Assembly (NCBI RefSeq): GCF_004664715.2
Contig: NC_051063.1
Location: 142,313,319-142,377,318, forward strand
Source of the DNA: Peromyscus leucopus
Taxonomy: Eukaryota > Chordata > Mammalia > Rodentia > Cricetidae
DNA: 64,000 bases
Reading direction: 5' to 3'
Numbering within the stretch: position 1 is the first letter of the stretch; each line of letters starts with the position of its first letter. The translations under genes and the position numbers were made by a program. The notes beneath the pieces were generated by a model. It was not told the DNA's origin. It saw only the letters and a list, made by a program, of their open reading frames with translations, and searched no databases. This document shows positions 1 through 11,262 of this stretch, piece by piece.

Positions 1-103
1 GGATCTCTGTGAGTCTGAGGCCAGCCTGTTCTACAGAGCGAGATCCAGGACAGGCACTGAAACTACACAGAGAAACCCTGTCTCGAAAAATAAAATAAAA
101 TAA
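1..103 (+). mobile_element. B1 SINE, cut by the window edge
   Basis: The right half of a B1 (7SL-derived) SINE. It starts at the 'ggatctctgtgag' region, runs through 'ccagcctg' and 'gagaaaccctgtctcg', and ends in an A-rich tail (aaaataaaataaaata). The left half lies outside the window. Not protein coding. Confidence 0.93.
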
Positions 104-1264
104 GACCACAAGGAAATTAAAGTAAGTGACACAGAGCAAGTCTGGAAATTAAACAAGCAAAACAAATCCTGAGACGTTAGTAACATGTGGATTAAAATGA
201 ATTCACAAGAGAAACTTTAGAACATTTCTGAAATACATGAAAATAAAAACACTAGATTGTCAAAGTTTATGGACTGTAGTAAAGGGATAAACAGAGGCGA
301 CGTGAGAGTATTGACCACATCAGTGAAAGAGAGGTGTCAAAAATAGTCATGCTTTTGCTTTAAGAAATTAAAAGAAAATGAGCAACTCATGTAAGCAGAG
401 GTGAAGGAATAAAAAAGTGAAATTGATAATGCAAAAAATAGAGAAAAATCTGTCAAATTCTACTTTTAACTTTCTATAGCAAAACAAACAAAAACATTTT
501 AAAAATCTCAATTGTTAGAGTAAGAAAAGGAAAATAAATTAACAATGTACAAATGTATGAGAAAAGTAAAATTATATTTACTTTCAAATTAAAGAATCAG
601 TTTCTCTGAGTCTATTTCTCAAAATCCAAAACAAAACTAAATGAAACCCAGCCTGCTAGGAGCAATAGATGAAAACTGCAAGACAAATGTACACAAATAA
701 ATTTCTTTTTTCATATCTCAACAATGAGTATTTTGAATGTGATTTTTAAGGGCCACAGATAATGGCACAGACACAAAACAAACAAAAAATCAATGCAATA
801 AAGTTTGTTTTAGGCTCATATATGGAGAACCCCAAATTCAATTTTTTTTAAAGTGCTACAACTAAAAATAAGTGGTAAGATAAGACATAGCTGTGGACAG
901 ACTAGAGGACACAATCCAGCTGAGATGCCACATACTGAGAGAAACACAGAGCAAAAGAAAGTACAAAAGGGGAAGCAAGGACAATACTGAACAATATTTC
1001 TGGGAAAATAAATGGGCAAATTTCAGAACTCAGATTTTCATGGATAATATGTATTTTGAAGTCTTTTTCTCTTAAACAGAAACCACATTCAATTTCCTAC
1101 ATACTAAAAGTTGTATAATATGTCTGAAAAACATTCTTCTAAAAATCACATTTGATCAAATGGAGGTGAGCTCTCCTACAGGGTTGCAAACCAAAGTTAT
1201 TTTATTTCTGACCAACAATGAGGAGGGTACGAAAATGCGAACTAAAACTGTACTTAATGTCCCA
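104..1264. other. A-rich DNA without recognised gene or repeat
   Basis: AT-rich sequence with many short A runs and only short open frames. I recognise no SINE, LTR or exon. It carries one copy (271-318) of a 48-bp segment that recurs at 1340-1387 inside the next repeat. Confidence 0.5.
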
Positions 1265-1784
1265 GTTTGCTTCTCTGTTGCTGTGATAAAACACTGACCC
1301 AAAGCAAGCTGGGAGAGGAAAGGGTTGACTTCATCTTACGGACTGTAGTAAAGGGATAAACAGAGGCCATGTGAGAGCGTTGTCCATTGTTGAGGGAAGT
1401 CGAGGCAGAAAGTCAATGCAGGAACCTGGGCAGGAATACTGCTTACTGGTTCCCAAACTCATGTTCAGCTACTTTTCTTATACAGGTTAGGTGCCCTGCC
1501 TAGAGAAGATACCGCCCACAGTGGGCTGAGCTCTTCTACATCAATTAGCAGTCAAAAACAAAACAACAACAACAGAAGAAGAAAGAGAAAGAGAGAGAGG
1601 AAGGAAGGAAAGAAGGAAGGGAGGAAGGAAGGAAGGAAGGAAGGAAGGAAGGAAGGAAGGAAGGAAGGAAGGAAGGAAGGAAGGAAGGAAGGAAACCCCA
1701 CATTTGGCCACAGGCCATTCTGATGGAGGCAGTTTCCCATTTAAGGTTCCTTCTTCCCAGATGTGTCAAGCTGACAAGTGAAGC
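1265..1784 (-). mobile_element. Rodent interspersed repeat (family not named), interrupted by GGAA repeat
   Basis: The left part contains the familiar rodent repeat phrase 'ctgttgctgtgataaaac' followed by 'ggaaagggttgac'. The right part, after the microsatellite, continues with 'ggccattctgatggaggca' and 'ttcttcccagatg', ending near 'tcaagctgacaa'. The same family appears in the opposite orientation at 57885-58600. I recognise it as a common medium-copy rodent repeat, but I cannot assign the Repbase name with certainty. A segment at 1340-1385 looks foreign to the family. Confidence 0.75.
1575..1695. repeat. (GGAA)n microsatellite with GA-rich flank
   Basis: An uninterrupted GGAA tract fills about 1620-1694, preceded by GAAA/GA units. 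It lies inside the interspersed repeat, probably grown from an A/G-rich segment of that element. Confidence 0.97.
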
Positions 1785-1796
1785 TATGACACTTAA

Positions 1797-1840
1797 AATC
1801 ATCATCATCATCCTAATAATAATAATAATAATAATAACAT
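1797..1840. repeat. (ATC)n-(AAT)n short tandem repeats
   Basis: About four ATC units are followed by about eight AAT units directly after the end of the rodent repeat. Confidence 0.9.
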
Positions 1841-2940
1841 CTTCTTTTGTAACCAGTGTCTGCCCCCATGTTAAGGGTTATGTTGTCTTGAGTTTCAAAG
1901 TGTTCAATATATTGGTCCTTTCTGTAAGTAAAACACTAACTATTGTAATTATCATCACTGTTGTTCTTCACTCACAGGAAGTGCAGACCTTAGCACAGTT
2001 CTTCGTGAAATTGTTCCCCAACCAGCTCACATGTTCGTTATGCAGAGTAAGTTTCTCAGCTCACATTGATTAATTTCCTTACATTTGGAGGGATATTTAA
2101 AAAAAAAAAAAATGCTAGCTTGCTTTCATGCCACATTAGCTTTTTTTTTTTTTTTTTAATTCCAACACAGAATTCAGTGAGTGAAGGGAAACAAGTTTTC
2201 TACTTTCACCTGTCTTTAGTCCTGACCAAGGTTTTTTGGAAAACGACTTGCCCTTTGGTCAGGCCCGCCTTCTTCAGCCTCACACTCAGGCTGAAGTTCA
2301 GGCAGTCTGGTCTGTACTTCTGAACAAGATGCTATTAGAAGTAAACACTAATGTGATGATATTTGCCAGTAAAAACAATTTCCAGGGCATGGAAACCTAA
2401 CCAGCCAGCAAGGCTGTTGCTAATCAGGGTCTTCAGGGAGGTGGAATGCCAAACTTTGACCCTCTCTGAAGAACAGGCCTTAAGGCAAAGGACCCCAGCC
2501 CATGGAAAAGAACAGGCTAGCCTGTCATATCAGAGACAGTAACAGGAATGGAAATGTATTTCATAACCCTTATTATGCATGATGGCCATTGGTAATTGGT
2601 CCCATCTTCCCAGCATGCACTCACACATGGGTATTTATTTTACCCACGATGACTGACTTCTTTACATATCCCATTTGAGGTACACAATCTTGCACAACTT
2701 GAAAATGACAGGATGTAGGATTAAACCCAGGTTAGTCTGACCCTCAGTATTTCCTCTGTAATTGAATGTCCTATTTAGAGTGTCAGCCATGACGGCCTCT
2801 ACTTCTTGGTTCTTTGGCAAACTCCAGGAACATATAACCGGATTTCAGATGGAGGGCAGGAAGAGGAAGCTGTTTCAGCGGCAGCTTTGCAGAGGACTCG
2901 GGCTGTGAGCCAAGGTGAAGAGTAAAGAACTCAGAGTTTG
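1841..2940. other. Single-copy DNA, nothing recognised
   Basis: Mixed-composition sequence with a short A run (2098-2112) and a T run (2142-2158). Open frames are short, unsupported and overlap on both strands. I see no exon or repeat family. Confidence 0.5.
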
Positions 2941-3062
2941 TTGGGCACGATGGTTCGAACCTGTGATCCCAGCATTTAAAGAACTGAGGAAAGGGGGATG
3001 ATGCATAGATAGCCAGCCTGGACAAATATGCGGAACTTGTCTCATATACAAAAAAAGAAAAG
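2941..3062 (+). mobile_element. Diverged B1-like SINE
   Basis: Begins 'ttgggcacgatggttc', then 'cctgtgatcccagcattta', 'agccagcctgg', and ends 'cttgtctcatatac' plus an A-rich tail. Many substitutions mark it as an old 7SL-derived monomer. Confidence 0.75.
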
Positions 3063-4996
3063 AGAATTTAACTTTACTTATGAATTCTGAGAGGTTTCTC
3101 TGGTTGTGCCTGGAAAAATGAGAATATCTGAGAGGTAGTCTAGGAATCTGTATGCAGAATTTTTTTTTTTAAGTATAAGGCTTGAGTCAATGGAACGATT
3201 AGGTTGAGTATGAGAGGAATCCCGTGGCTATGAACCTGAACCCTCTGGGTGGGAAGGAAATGAATATGACAAACAGAGGCATTAGCAAGTGTGCTGATAG
3301 GGATTGAGGGCAGAGCACACACTGAAGGGGAGAGACAGGTAGGAAACAGAGATTGTCTCAGAGTGAACACCCATGAGTCTAAAATAGTAGTGAAAATACC
3401 ACAAGGTAAGAGCAGAAGGCTGGGGTGGAGGGTTCAGAATTCTATTTTGGACTGCAATCACTCACTTTGAAAAAAATTATAAAGACTTAATCTTCCAAAG
3501 ATCATCAAATTGTAAAAACCCACTTATATAATTTTGGTCACATGTTGGAATGATGCTGATTCACAGGGGAAAAATAATCTAACATCAGTCATTGGAAGAA
3601 AGTCTGATTGTGGTTAAGAATAGCCCTTGGCTCACAGCAGAACTCTGTGTACTTAGAAGTTAGATATAGCTTCATGGGAAATGACAAATAGTTGGGAAAA
3701 GACACAGAAAAGCAAGCCCTTAGGGATCCAAAGAGGATCAATGGAATTCCTTGGCTCTACATTTCTTTAACCCCAAGAGGAAAGGGGATACGCAGATGGT
3801 TCTTTAAAGAATAAGGTGAAGTTTTTTTATGCTAAGAAAGAAAAGCTTAAGCTGGCACTTAATCTAACCTCAGTAAGTCCATAAATAGGACCACACATGC
3901 CATTTAGGAAAATTCAGTTGTCAACAAGCATATCAACATTTATATTTCTCTTGTTGATTATCATCTTAATGCAAAGGACCTATCAGTTTCTTTGGTGACT
4001 TTCCTAAGTGATTTCAACAAAGAATATAAGCAAATTGGTTCATTAGATGAATTTTCCAGTTGTAAGGAAGTGTGTTCATTCAATGGTTCTGTATGCCTAC
4101 TTTTTTTTAAAACATGATTACAGAAACACGCAAAATTTTGCAGTCATTCAATGTGATAGGAAAGTCTCCTTGTACACATGGTGCTGACCAACAACATCAA
4201 AATATATGGCACTGTCTCTCTTCCATACATATTAATTCATGAAATTGATGTTTGCAACTTAAATAAAAAAAGCTTTTTTCTGTCCATCAGTCCCCATAGT
4301 TCAAATCAATAACAAATTCATAAATTAGCAAAAAAAATGAAAACAAATAGACAAGAACTTCCAAAGGGCTGCACATACTTCAGAAATTGTGGCAGGCTCC
4401 ATTTTCTCTATTCTGATTTCCTGTAGGGCTAAGTCAACATATGCCACACTTATGCTTGGGTATTGTATTTGGAAGACGTTTTATGCTGCCCGATGACAAG
4501 CCAGCTCTTTCTTCTCAGGGACTTTGTAATACTTAGAAACTCCAGTTTATGCAAATTCACTAACTCAATGAAAATGCTAACTCAGCAAATGTTTACAGGG
4601 TGCACATTTTCTCCAACATGTCTCTGGGATGACTTCCTTTGGTTATTTAATCAGGCTCACTAGAGATATTCACGAAGATGGTTAAGCTAATTCGATGTGT
4701 AGATATAGCGCGGCAATCAATATCCAAAGAGACCTAGATGTTTAATGTCAGCAAACACAGTGATCAGGTATCTTACCACAGATGATCAAACAGCTTGCAG
4801 CTTGTTCAGCACCCTAAAGACAACTTCTTAGACGTGTTACTTACCCAGCTGTGAAAAGGGAGCCCAGAAAGGGCCATCCGCTCTCACCCATGCCATTGGT
4901 GACTGTCATCCATAGGTCCTCCAACCAATTGCAAAGCATGCTCTTAGGAGCTTATCTTGTCATACCACAGATAAAACTTATCTATTAACACAGAAT
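3063..4996. other. Single-copy DNA with a possible regulatory patch
   Basis: No repeat or exon recognised over about 1.9 kb. Parts (3870-4090 and 4380-4690) have even, AT-rich composition and no decay into simple sequence. A cluster of transcription-factor-like motifs lies at 4549-4597. Confidence 0.45.
4549..4597. promoter_or_regulatory. Candidate motif cluster: POU octamer, Maf-type site, forkhead core
   Basis: Three matches fall within 49 bp. They are an exact POU octamer ATGCAAAT (4549-4556), TGCTAACTCAGCA (4575-4587; 12 of 13 to the T-MARE palindrome TGCTGACTCAGCA), and TGTTTACA (4590-4597, forkhead core). The motif matches are seen; function is inference, and short motifs often occur by chance. 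Confidence 0.22.
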
Positions 4997-5027
4997 GTGC
5001 GTGTGTATGTGTGTGTGCGTGTGTATG
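4997..5027. repeat. Imperfect (TG)n microsatellite
   Basis: A TG tract interrupted by CG and TA steps (gtgcgtgtgtatgtgtg). It abuts the B4 SINE that follows. Confidence 0.85.
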
Positions 5028-5217
5028 ACAAAACTTAGCAGTTAAAAGTGCTTGACACAGAAGCCTGGTGACCCGAATTCCATCCCCTGAATCCACACAA
5101 AGGTAGAAGGAGACAACCAATCCCACGGAGTTGTCCTCTAACCTCACACACATGCTATAGTGCACATGCACATACATGCTCACACATAGACATACACACA
5201 CATTCATACAAAGAAAT
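5028..5217 (+). mobile_element. B4-family SINE
   Basis: Contains the tRNA/ID-like head 'gcagttaaaagtgcttg', then 'gacccgaattccatcccc', 'gttgtcctctaacctcacac' and a CA-rich tail (cacatgcacatacatgctcac). The order is that of rodent B4-type elements. Confidence 0.82.
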
Positions 5218-5984
5218 TACAAATAATTTTTAAGATATCCGAAAGCATTCACAAAACTAAGTAATATTAGAATCACTGTCAGACTCATGCTGCCATGATT
5301 CTGAGTAGTTCTTCTGTTATTTTGTCATTTTCATCCAACGATTCAAATACATTTGGGCACATGCCATGTTCAAGGAATAACTAAGAGACAGCAAAGAAAG
5401 AAGAAGTGACCCCTAGACAGACAGACAGACAGGTAGCCCTTCGAGCTTCCTGCTACCATGGCACTGTGGGAAGGTGGAGGTGAGAGCAGTGTCACCCCTG
5501 GCTTCGTGCTTCCCATGGTCCTTTCAGAGTGAAGCCTGGATGAAGACAGAGAATATCTTTAGTAGGGAAGAGGAGGCGGCAACAAAGGAGAAAGGTTGAT
5601 TGTGAGCATTTCACAGAACTGAGGTCTGGAGCATAGGATGAAACTCCAGATGTGGTCACTGCCAAGATGCCACACACATCCCAAACTATGCAGATGGCCT
5701 GTGCTCAACATTCCTGATTTTCCATTTAACCAGAATCTTCAGTGCCATTTTGTTCCGTGCAGGAAACGACCTTGACTTTCTATCCATATGCTCAGTACTT
5801 CACAGAGGGTCAGTTATACACTAAAAATGTCTCTGACTGAATCAATAAGTGAATGGATTGATTAATATGTTTACAAAGTACATCTGTGAAAATGAGGTTC
5901 ACAGACGTGGACAGAGGTTGATGGATGACAGGAAGATACAGACATAGATACAGGTATAGAGAAAGATTGGAAGTGCAAATTCCT
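5218..5984. other. Single-copy DNA with short CAGA repeat
   Basis: No exon or transposon recognised. A short (CAGA)n tract lies at about 5414-5432, and weak GATA/CATA simple sequence at about 5930-5970. Confidence 0.5.
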
Positions 5985-6095
5985 AAGTCATCTCAGCATT
6001 CTGGGGGATAAAGCAGGACGGCCTCAAATTTGAGGTTAATTTGGGGTACATAGTGAGTTTCATCTTAGAAAAGAAAAAAGAAAGAGAAAAAAGGA
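5985..6095 (+). mobile_element. Diverged, 5'-truncated B1-like SINE
   Basis: Shows 'tctcagcattctggggga', 'ggcctcaaatttgagg', 'tacatagtgagtttcatctt' and an A-rich tail of AAAGAAA type. The first third of a B1 is missing. Call rests on order of landmarks. Confidence 0.6.
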
Positions 6096-6664
6096 AAAGA
6101 AAAAGTGTATAATGTTCAGTTTGTCAAATAATTCCAGAAATTCACCTCTGAAGCCACCCCTGGCCCTGCTATAGGTGTTATGATATTTGCTTTTATTACT
6201 TCCATTCAGGCTTATGATACACTGGTGGATTCTAAAGCTTATTACCAATCCCACTGCCCAACTGAATAGTTAGGAGCGCCTCTCTTCTCTTTTCTGTATT
6301 GAACTGTAGAAACTTAGAACTAATAGAAAAAAGGCTCAACACCAAAACTCTGTCAAAGAAGAAAGGCCAAAGATGTATAAAGTGCACAAGTGTGGTTGAA
6401 TGAGCCATTTGTAGATGGTGGTGGTGGTGATAATTGTGAGAATGGTCCAAATTTTGCCCTTTTAAAGGCATTTTGAAATAGTCAAAACAACCAGTTTGGG
6501 CCTCTTTTAATGTCACTGTGAAGCGCCACCCTGACCATCAACACTTAATTCTGTGCAGAATGTCTGAAGGGATACAGAAGCAATTCCAAACTAAGGACAG
6601 CAAAGCAAGGACTTGCTTTGGGTGTTAGGTTTCAAACTTGGGACAAATGGCTGAGGTGCCTATT
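6096..6664. other. Single-copy DNA, nothing recognised
   Basis: No repeat or exon seen. A short (GGT)n run at about 6416-6429 encodes a histidine run on the minus strand and is not evidence for a gene. Confidence 0.5.
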
Positions 6665-7137
6665 TGACATATCACAGCCGACCTGGCCACCGGGCTCTCC
6701 TGGCTTCCCTCAGTCTCTATCTGTCACAGGGCCCTCCTGGTTGCCATGTCCCACCCTCTATATTAAACTTCTCCAGCCCAGGAGCTGGGCTGTCCTTCCC
6801 TATATTATCCAACTGTCTTAATTACCTGGTCATTTTCTGCCTACTCTTTGAGGCTCCTGGCTGCTTCACCTGATTTCCCTGCTCTCCTCTCTTCCTTATC
6901 TCCTCCCTCTCCTCACAAGGCTCGGGGTCATGTCCACTTTGGACTCTCCCAGAGGTCCCTGTCTCTGGCTATATCTCCCTTTTCTCTGCAATAGACCTCT
7001 GCCACTATATCTAGGATCAGTCATGTCTTTTACTTTTCTTTTTATCTTTTTTTTTTTCGTTCATCTGGTACTGAAATCTAGGAGCAGTCGTGTTCATTTC
7101 CTTCTTACTTACCTTTTTCATTCATTGGGAATCTTGG
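6665..7137 (+). mobile_element. Pyrimidine-rich LTR-like repeat with a 67-bp tandem duplication
   Basis: Strongly C/T-rich. It resembles the U3/R/U5 style of rodent LTRs: a long pyrimidine stretch, then 'ctctgcaatagacctctgcc' reminiscent of an LTR polyadenylation region. The segment starting 'actatatctaggatcagtc' (7004) recurs as 'actgaaatctaggagcagtc' (7070), so about 67 bp is duplicated. I could not define TG...CA ends or a target duplication, and the family is not named. Confidence 0.4.
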
Positions 7138-8499
7138 ATCTTCCTAGATCATAGTATCACAGGTTGAAATGGACCATCCTTCAAAGAGTTCTAATTCTTA
7201 GGATTGGAATAACTGGAAATATGTCCTCCCTCAACTAAACCTTGCTTTTTATGTCAAGATATTTATTTTGGTGGTAATTAAAAAAAAAATCAGCTGCTAA
7301 ATGAAGTATTTGTGCTCACTCTTTACCTCTTCTCACTATGGCTAATATCCTTTCTTTTTCTGGACTTAAAAGAAATACTCCACATTTGTAATGTTTCCAG
7401 AGACCCAGGGTATTATTCTCTTCCCTTGCTCCTGGGAGAAGAATGTTTAAATCCTCCAGGTGGGGTTTCCTCACCTAACTGAAAAGAACTTCCCCTTCTC
7501 AACACCCTCACCTTTAATTTCATGTTTTCCAGATTTTCACTGCAGTGATGCTGAGCAAATAACTGTGGTTCAAGGGTCAGTCACAGGGTCCTGTTAAGTG
7601 AAAGGTTGAGTCATCATTTTAAGAAAGAGGGTTAATGGGTTTGGGACCTTGTCACTAAGGGGTTAACTTTTTGGCGTCTGGGGATTTGAACTTTATTAGA
7701 TCTCCACCTTCCATTTACTTATTAACTTGGTGGAGCCATTGCTTCAGAGCCAAACAAGATTTCAGGTTTTATGAATCAGCCTGCCTTAGGGAAAGACGGA
7801 GTTGAGTTTGTACCCTAAATCTGTTCTCATATGTATAACCAGATTAATTCTGTAAACGTGATTCTTAAGACACATTCATTCAAGTTCAAACAGATGTTAC
7901 TCACATCCCTATACATAAAGGGGGGGAAGTGATTCTTTTTGTGTGGGTGGCCTTCGACTCAGAAAAAAAGCAAACAACCAAACACAACATGGATCAGTCA
8001 AAGCACAGACAGATAGCAAGAGTTTTCCTATCATGTTTAGAAGCATTGTCTTCCTTTCTTCCTTGTGGACTTGAAAAGGAGGTGAAAGAAAGTATTTGCT
8101 CAATCTGTTTCTAAGGATGAGATGTTCTATCCAAGATATGAATAAAAATAACTATCTAAAATTTTAGAAGCGAGTCACCGAACAGTGATTTGAAGAGTTG
8201 ATAGGTTCTTGTAGAAAGAGGGGGGAAATGGAAATCTAGTGCCAATGAATCCACGCACGTGTCTAATTGGTGAATGGCGAGGGGGCTCCAAATGCATGAG
8301 ACATGGGCCAGGTGTAATGTACCGTAAGTATTTAAGAAAGACCATTTGAAGGATGAAAGGATGGATACAAGATGATGTATGCCAATAGCTGACTGCAAAC
8401 AGACAGACCCTCCAGTTAAGGGGATGATTTTTTTTAGGCTATAAAAAGTGCTATAAAAATATTGAACTAGCAAACTACCCTAGGCTTTTATTGCCTATC
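7138..8499. other. Single-copy DNA, nothing recognised
   Basis: No exon, SINE or LTR recognised over about 1.36 kb. Open frames here are short (up to 105 codons, minus strand 8156-8473) and have no recognisable domain. Confidence 0.5.
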
Positions 8500-8662
8500 C
8501 TAACAGGATACCTGAGTTCAGTTCCTGGGACCCACATGGTAGAAGGAGAAAAATCAAAATCCTGAAGCTGTGCGCTGGCCTACTTGTGCCACAGTATACA
8601 TGCACAGGCATATACGTGTACACACACGTACACCCTCATATAGGAAATAAAGTGTAAATTTT
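8500..8662 (+). mobile_element. B4-family SINE, diverged
   Basis: 'cctgagttcagttcctggga', 'cccacatggtagaaggag' and a CA-rich 3' part (catgcacaggcatatacgtg) match the B4 layout; the head is degraded. Confidence 0.7.
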
Positions 8663-8856
8663 TTAAAGAAAAAATATTGTTAGAATACTGCAGAAGCGTA
8701 AAAAGATGTAGAATGGGATAGCCTAGGCAAAATTGGCTTGGCTATAACATACTTCCTGTATCACCTCCCCCTCCCCAAAATATTTACCAGCTATGCCAGG
8801 TGTCTACCTGTGATTAGCTTAAGGGCAGACAAAAGCTCTTCTCCACCCTATGACTC

Positions 8857-8932
8857 TCCACCGAGATTTGAACTCAGATCCTCATGCTTCTCCAGCAAGC
8901 ACCTTACCCACTGAACCATAGGCTCAGTCTCA
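8857..8932 (-). mobile_element. tRNA-derived SINE head (B4/ID type) fragment
   Basis: 'gatttgaactcagatcctca' followed by 'agcaagcaccttacccactg' and 'aaccata' is the reverse complement of the tRNA-like head shared by B4, B2 and ID elements. The remainder is not recognised. Confidence 0.65.
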
Positions 8933-9674
8933 GAAGCATCCTCTTCAAATAACCTTACCTAGATCCAGGCAGCAGGGAGGCAGGGCCGGAAAGAAGGCAT
9001 CCGTTGTTAGTGGCCCCTCTTCACAGTGCCCAGGGCTGACCTGAAGAGCCATCAACAGCTGGACTCCAAGAATCCCACTCTCTGCTTTCAATCTCCATGG
9101 CTGGAAGGAACGGGCTGCTGTCATTAAATTTACAAACAGCCCTTGTGTTTCTCATGAATTACGTTCCGTGGGAAGCCTTTGTAATTCCAGATGATGTGAG
9201 GAGAGTCTGATTTTCCCATTGAAGCCACGTTATAGCCAGGGACTTTGTGTGCACCCCCAGGGTCTGTTGCCTGATGAATCCCAGGAGCAGACTCCAACAT
9301 CGTGTTCTGCACAACATGCCTGAGTGCTCTAAGGTGTCAAGCTCTCCAAGGTGTGTGGAAAGCATTTCAGTGGAAAAGAGAAGGGCAAACTCCTTAACTT
9401 TGACCCAAGTGTGGGTCTTTAAGAAAATGCCTTCCAGGAAAATGTGGAACTTAACAGTTCACATGGACACTGCGAGAGATAATGTGTTAAACAAAGAGAA
9501 GGGAAATTGTGTCTTGATGCAAGGACATCTTGCAATCCACCAGGAACATGGCCGGCCGCCAGAGCTGTGTGGAAGGGTAAGGAGGTGGCTGAGCTCAAAG
9601 GTCACAAGTGAGTCATGGTCATAAGCCAAAATTAACAGAAATGAAGACGTGGAATGATTAAGCAGGGCTAGGGA
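8933..9674. other. Single-copy DNA; 125-codon frame judged not coding
   Basis: No repeat recognised. An open frame at 9247-9624 (+) overlaps frames on the minus strand and shows no domain or splice context. I treat it as chance. Confidence 0.45.
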
Positions 9675-10018
9675 CACGTTCAGTCCATAAAACTCTTGCT
9701 ATATAAGCTTGATGGTCTGAGTTCAAATCCAGGTAAAGGCAGATCTGGAGCATACGTCTATACTACCAATGTTCTTAGGGCAAGATGGGACGTGGAGACA
9801 GGAGAATAAGCTGGGAGGTGGGCCAGCCTACTACAATGGCAACACAAAAGAAAATGCCACCTCTCACAAGGTAGAAGATCGACACCAGAAGTTGTCATCG
9901 GAGTTTCATGTAGCCACCACGGCACGCAGGCACCTGCAATCGCTCATATGAACACCTACACAAATACACATGGACACACATATATACACACGGAAATGTA
10001 TTCACATCTCACTTAATA
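9675..10018 (+). mobile_element. B4/RSINE1-type composite SINE
   Basis: Layout: tRNA-like head ('aactcttgctatataagctt', 'ggtctgagttcaaatcc'), a B1-like middle ('gacgtggagacaggagaata', 'ggccagcctac'), then 'agaagttgtcatcgg' and a CA-rich tail (cacatggacacacatatata). Length about 340 bp fits a long B4-type composite. Confidence 0.72.
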
Positions 10019-11224
10019 AACCAGATCATACAGTGTTTTTCTTTCTGCGCTCCAGCGTCAGTCACATGACACATTTTTTCACAGCATCCTTAGTACTAAG
10101 GTTCCTCAGAAAACTAAAGTAGAATGTCCACACTCAATTCCAGATGTACATTTCAAGAAATTGAAGTCTTATGTTGAAGAGATATCTGCACTTATGTATT
10201 TACTGAAGCATGTATTTCAACAGCCAAGATGAAGAGGAAGCAACCGAGGTGTCCACCATTAGATGATTGGAAGGAAAATGTGTGCAAACACAATGGAATG
10301 CTATGTCTTTAACAGGGAAATCTTAAGTGAAGTCAGCAAATGTGATTTTAGAAGAAAGGAAAAGAAGTAAATAGATATCTCCCTTGAATTCCAGTTAGAA
10401 CAGGCATCTAGAAAGCCAATAAAATAGGATTATTTCTTTCATGTGATAGAGAAACCAATATTTGTCAGATTTCTTATAAATAAATTGATTTTCCCACTTA
10501 CCGGGTTGAATTACAAATTGAACACTATAGGAGGAAGTGAGCATTAAAAACTAGACAAAATACCATAATCTCAAAATAATTAACCTTTTGTAAATGAAAA
10601 TCCCCACTCAGGTTTGAACATTGTGTCCGTGTGTGTAGTTTTCCCATCTCCTGTCGATGGTTTGCTTCTAGACTCCTGGGTGGAACGACAGTTCCCAGAA
10701 GGAATCAGTTCAGGTCCAAGTCCAGCAGCCTCAGTTGGAGGGTGGCACTGGCATAGTTTTCTACCAACATAGAAGATGGTGGCTGGGCGACTTGGCCTCT
10801 CTCTCTCTTGCTCACACAGCCACTCGGCATCTCCATGGCTCCTAGATATGGGGTGGGGAGAAAATATTAGAGTTCTGAGCACAACTAGCTGTAGCCAAGG
10901 AGCCCATCTCAGGAACCCTCCAAGCTCTTTTACCTTCTGCAGAACCCTAGACAGTCATGAGGTATTGATCACTTGGCCCAGACCCCCTTCCTGAGGATAT
11001 CACCCAAAGAGCTCACTTGACACTTAAATGCTATAGAAATAATATATGTTGTATGAAGCTTTATTCCCATAACTGAGTGGGTCACCACCCTGTACCTCAG
11101 GCCTTTTCTAACTGCTAGACTTTCAGGAGAAGTAGGTCTCGGGTATGAGACATACAGAGCCTGGATGTCACAGCTATGACGGGACACTGCCTTAATGTCT
11201 GATGTCCATCACTTGGGCACCACA
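10019..11224. other. Single-copy DNA upstream of the L1
   Basis: No exon or transposon recognised. I looked here for more L1 5'UTR monomers and found none, so the L1 start is placed near 11225. Confidence 0.5.
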
Positions 11225-11262
11225 TGAAGGCAAATGACTTTAAGAACTCTTGGAACACTTTG

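Noticed and set aside
9247..9624. 125-codon open frame on the plus strand
   Set aside because: Overlapping open frames exist on the minus strand; no recognisable domain, splice context or repeat of codon bias. Length is within chance for 64 kb.
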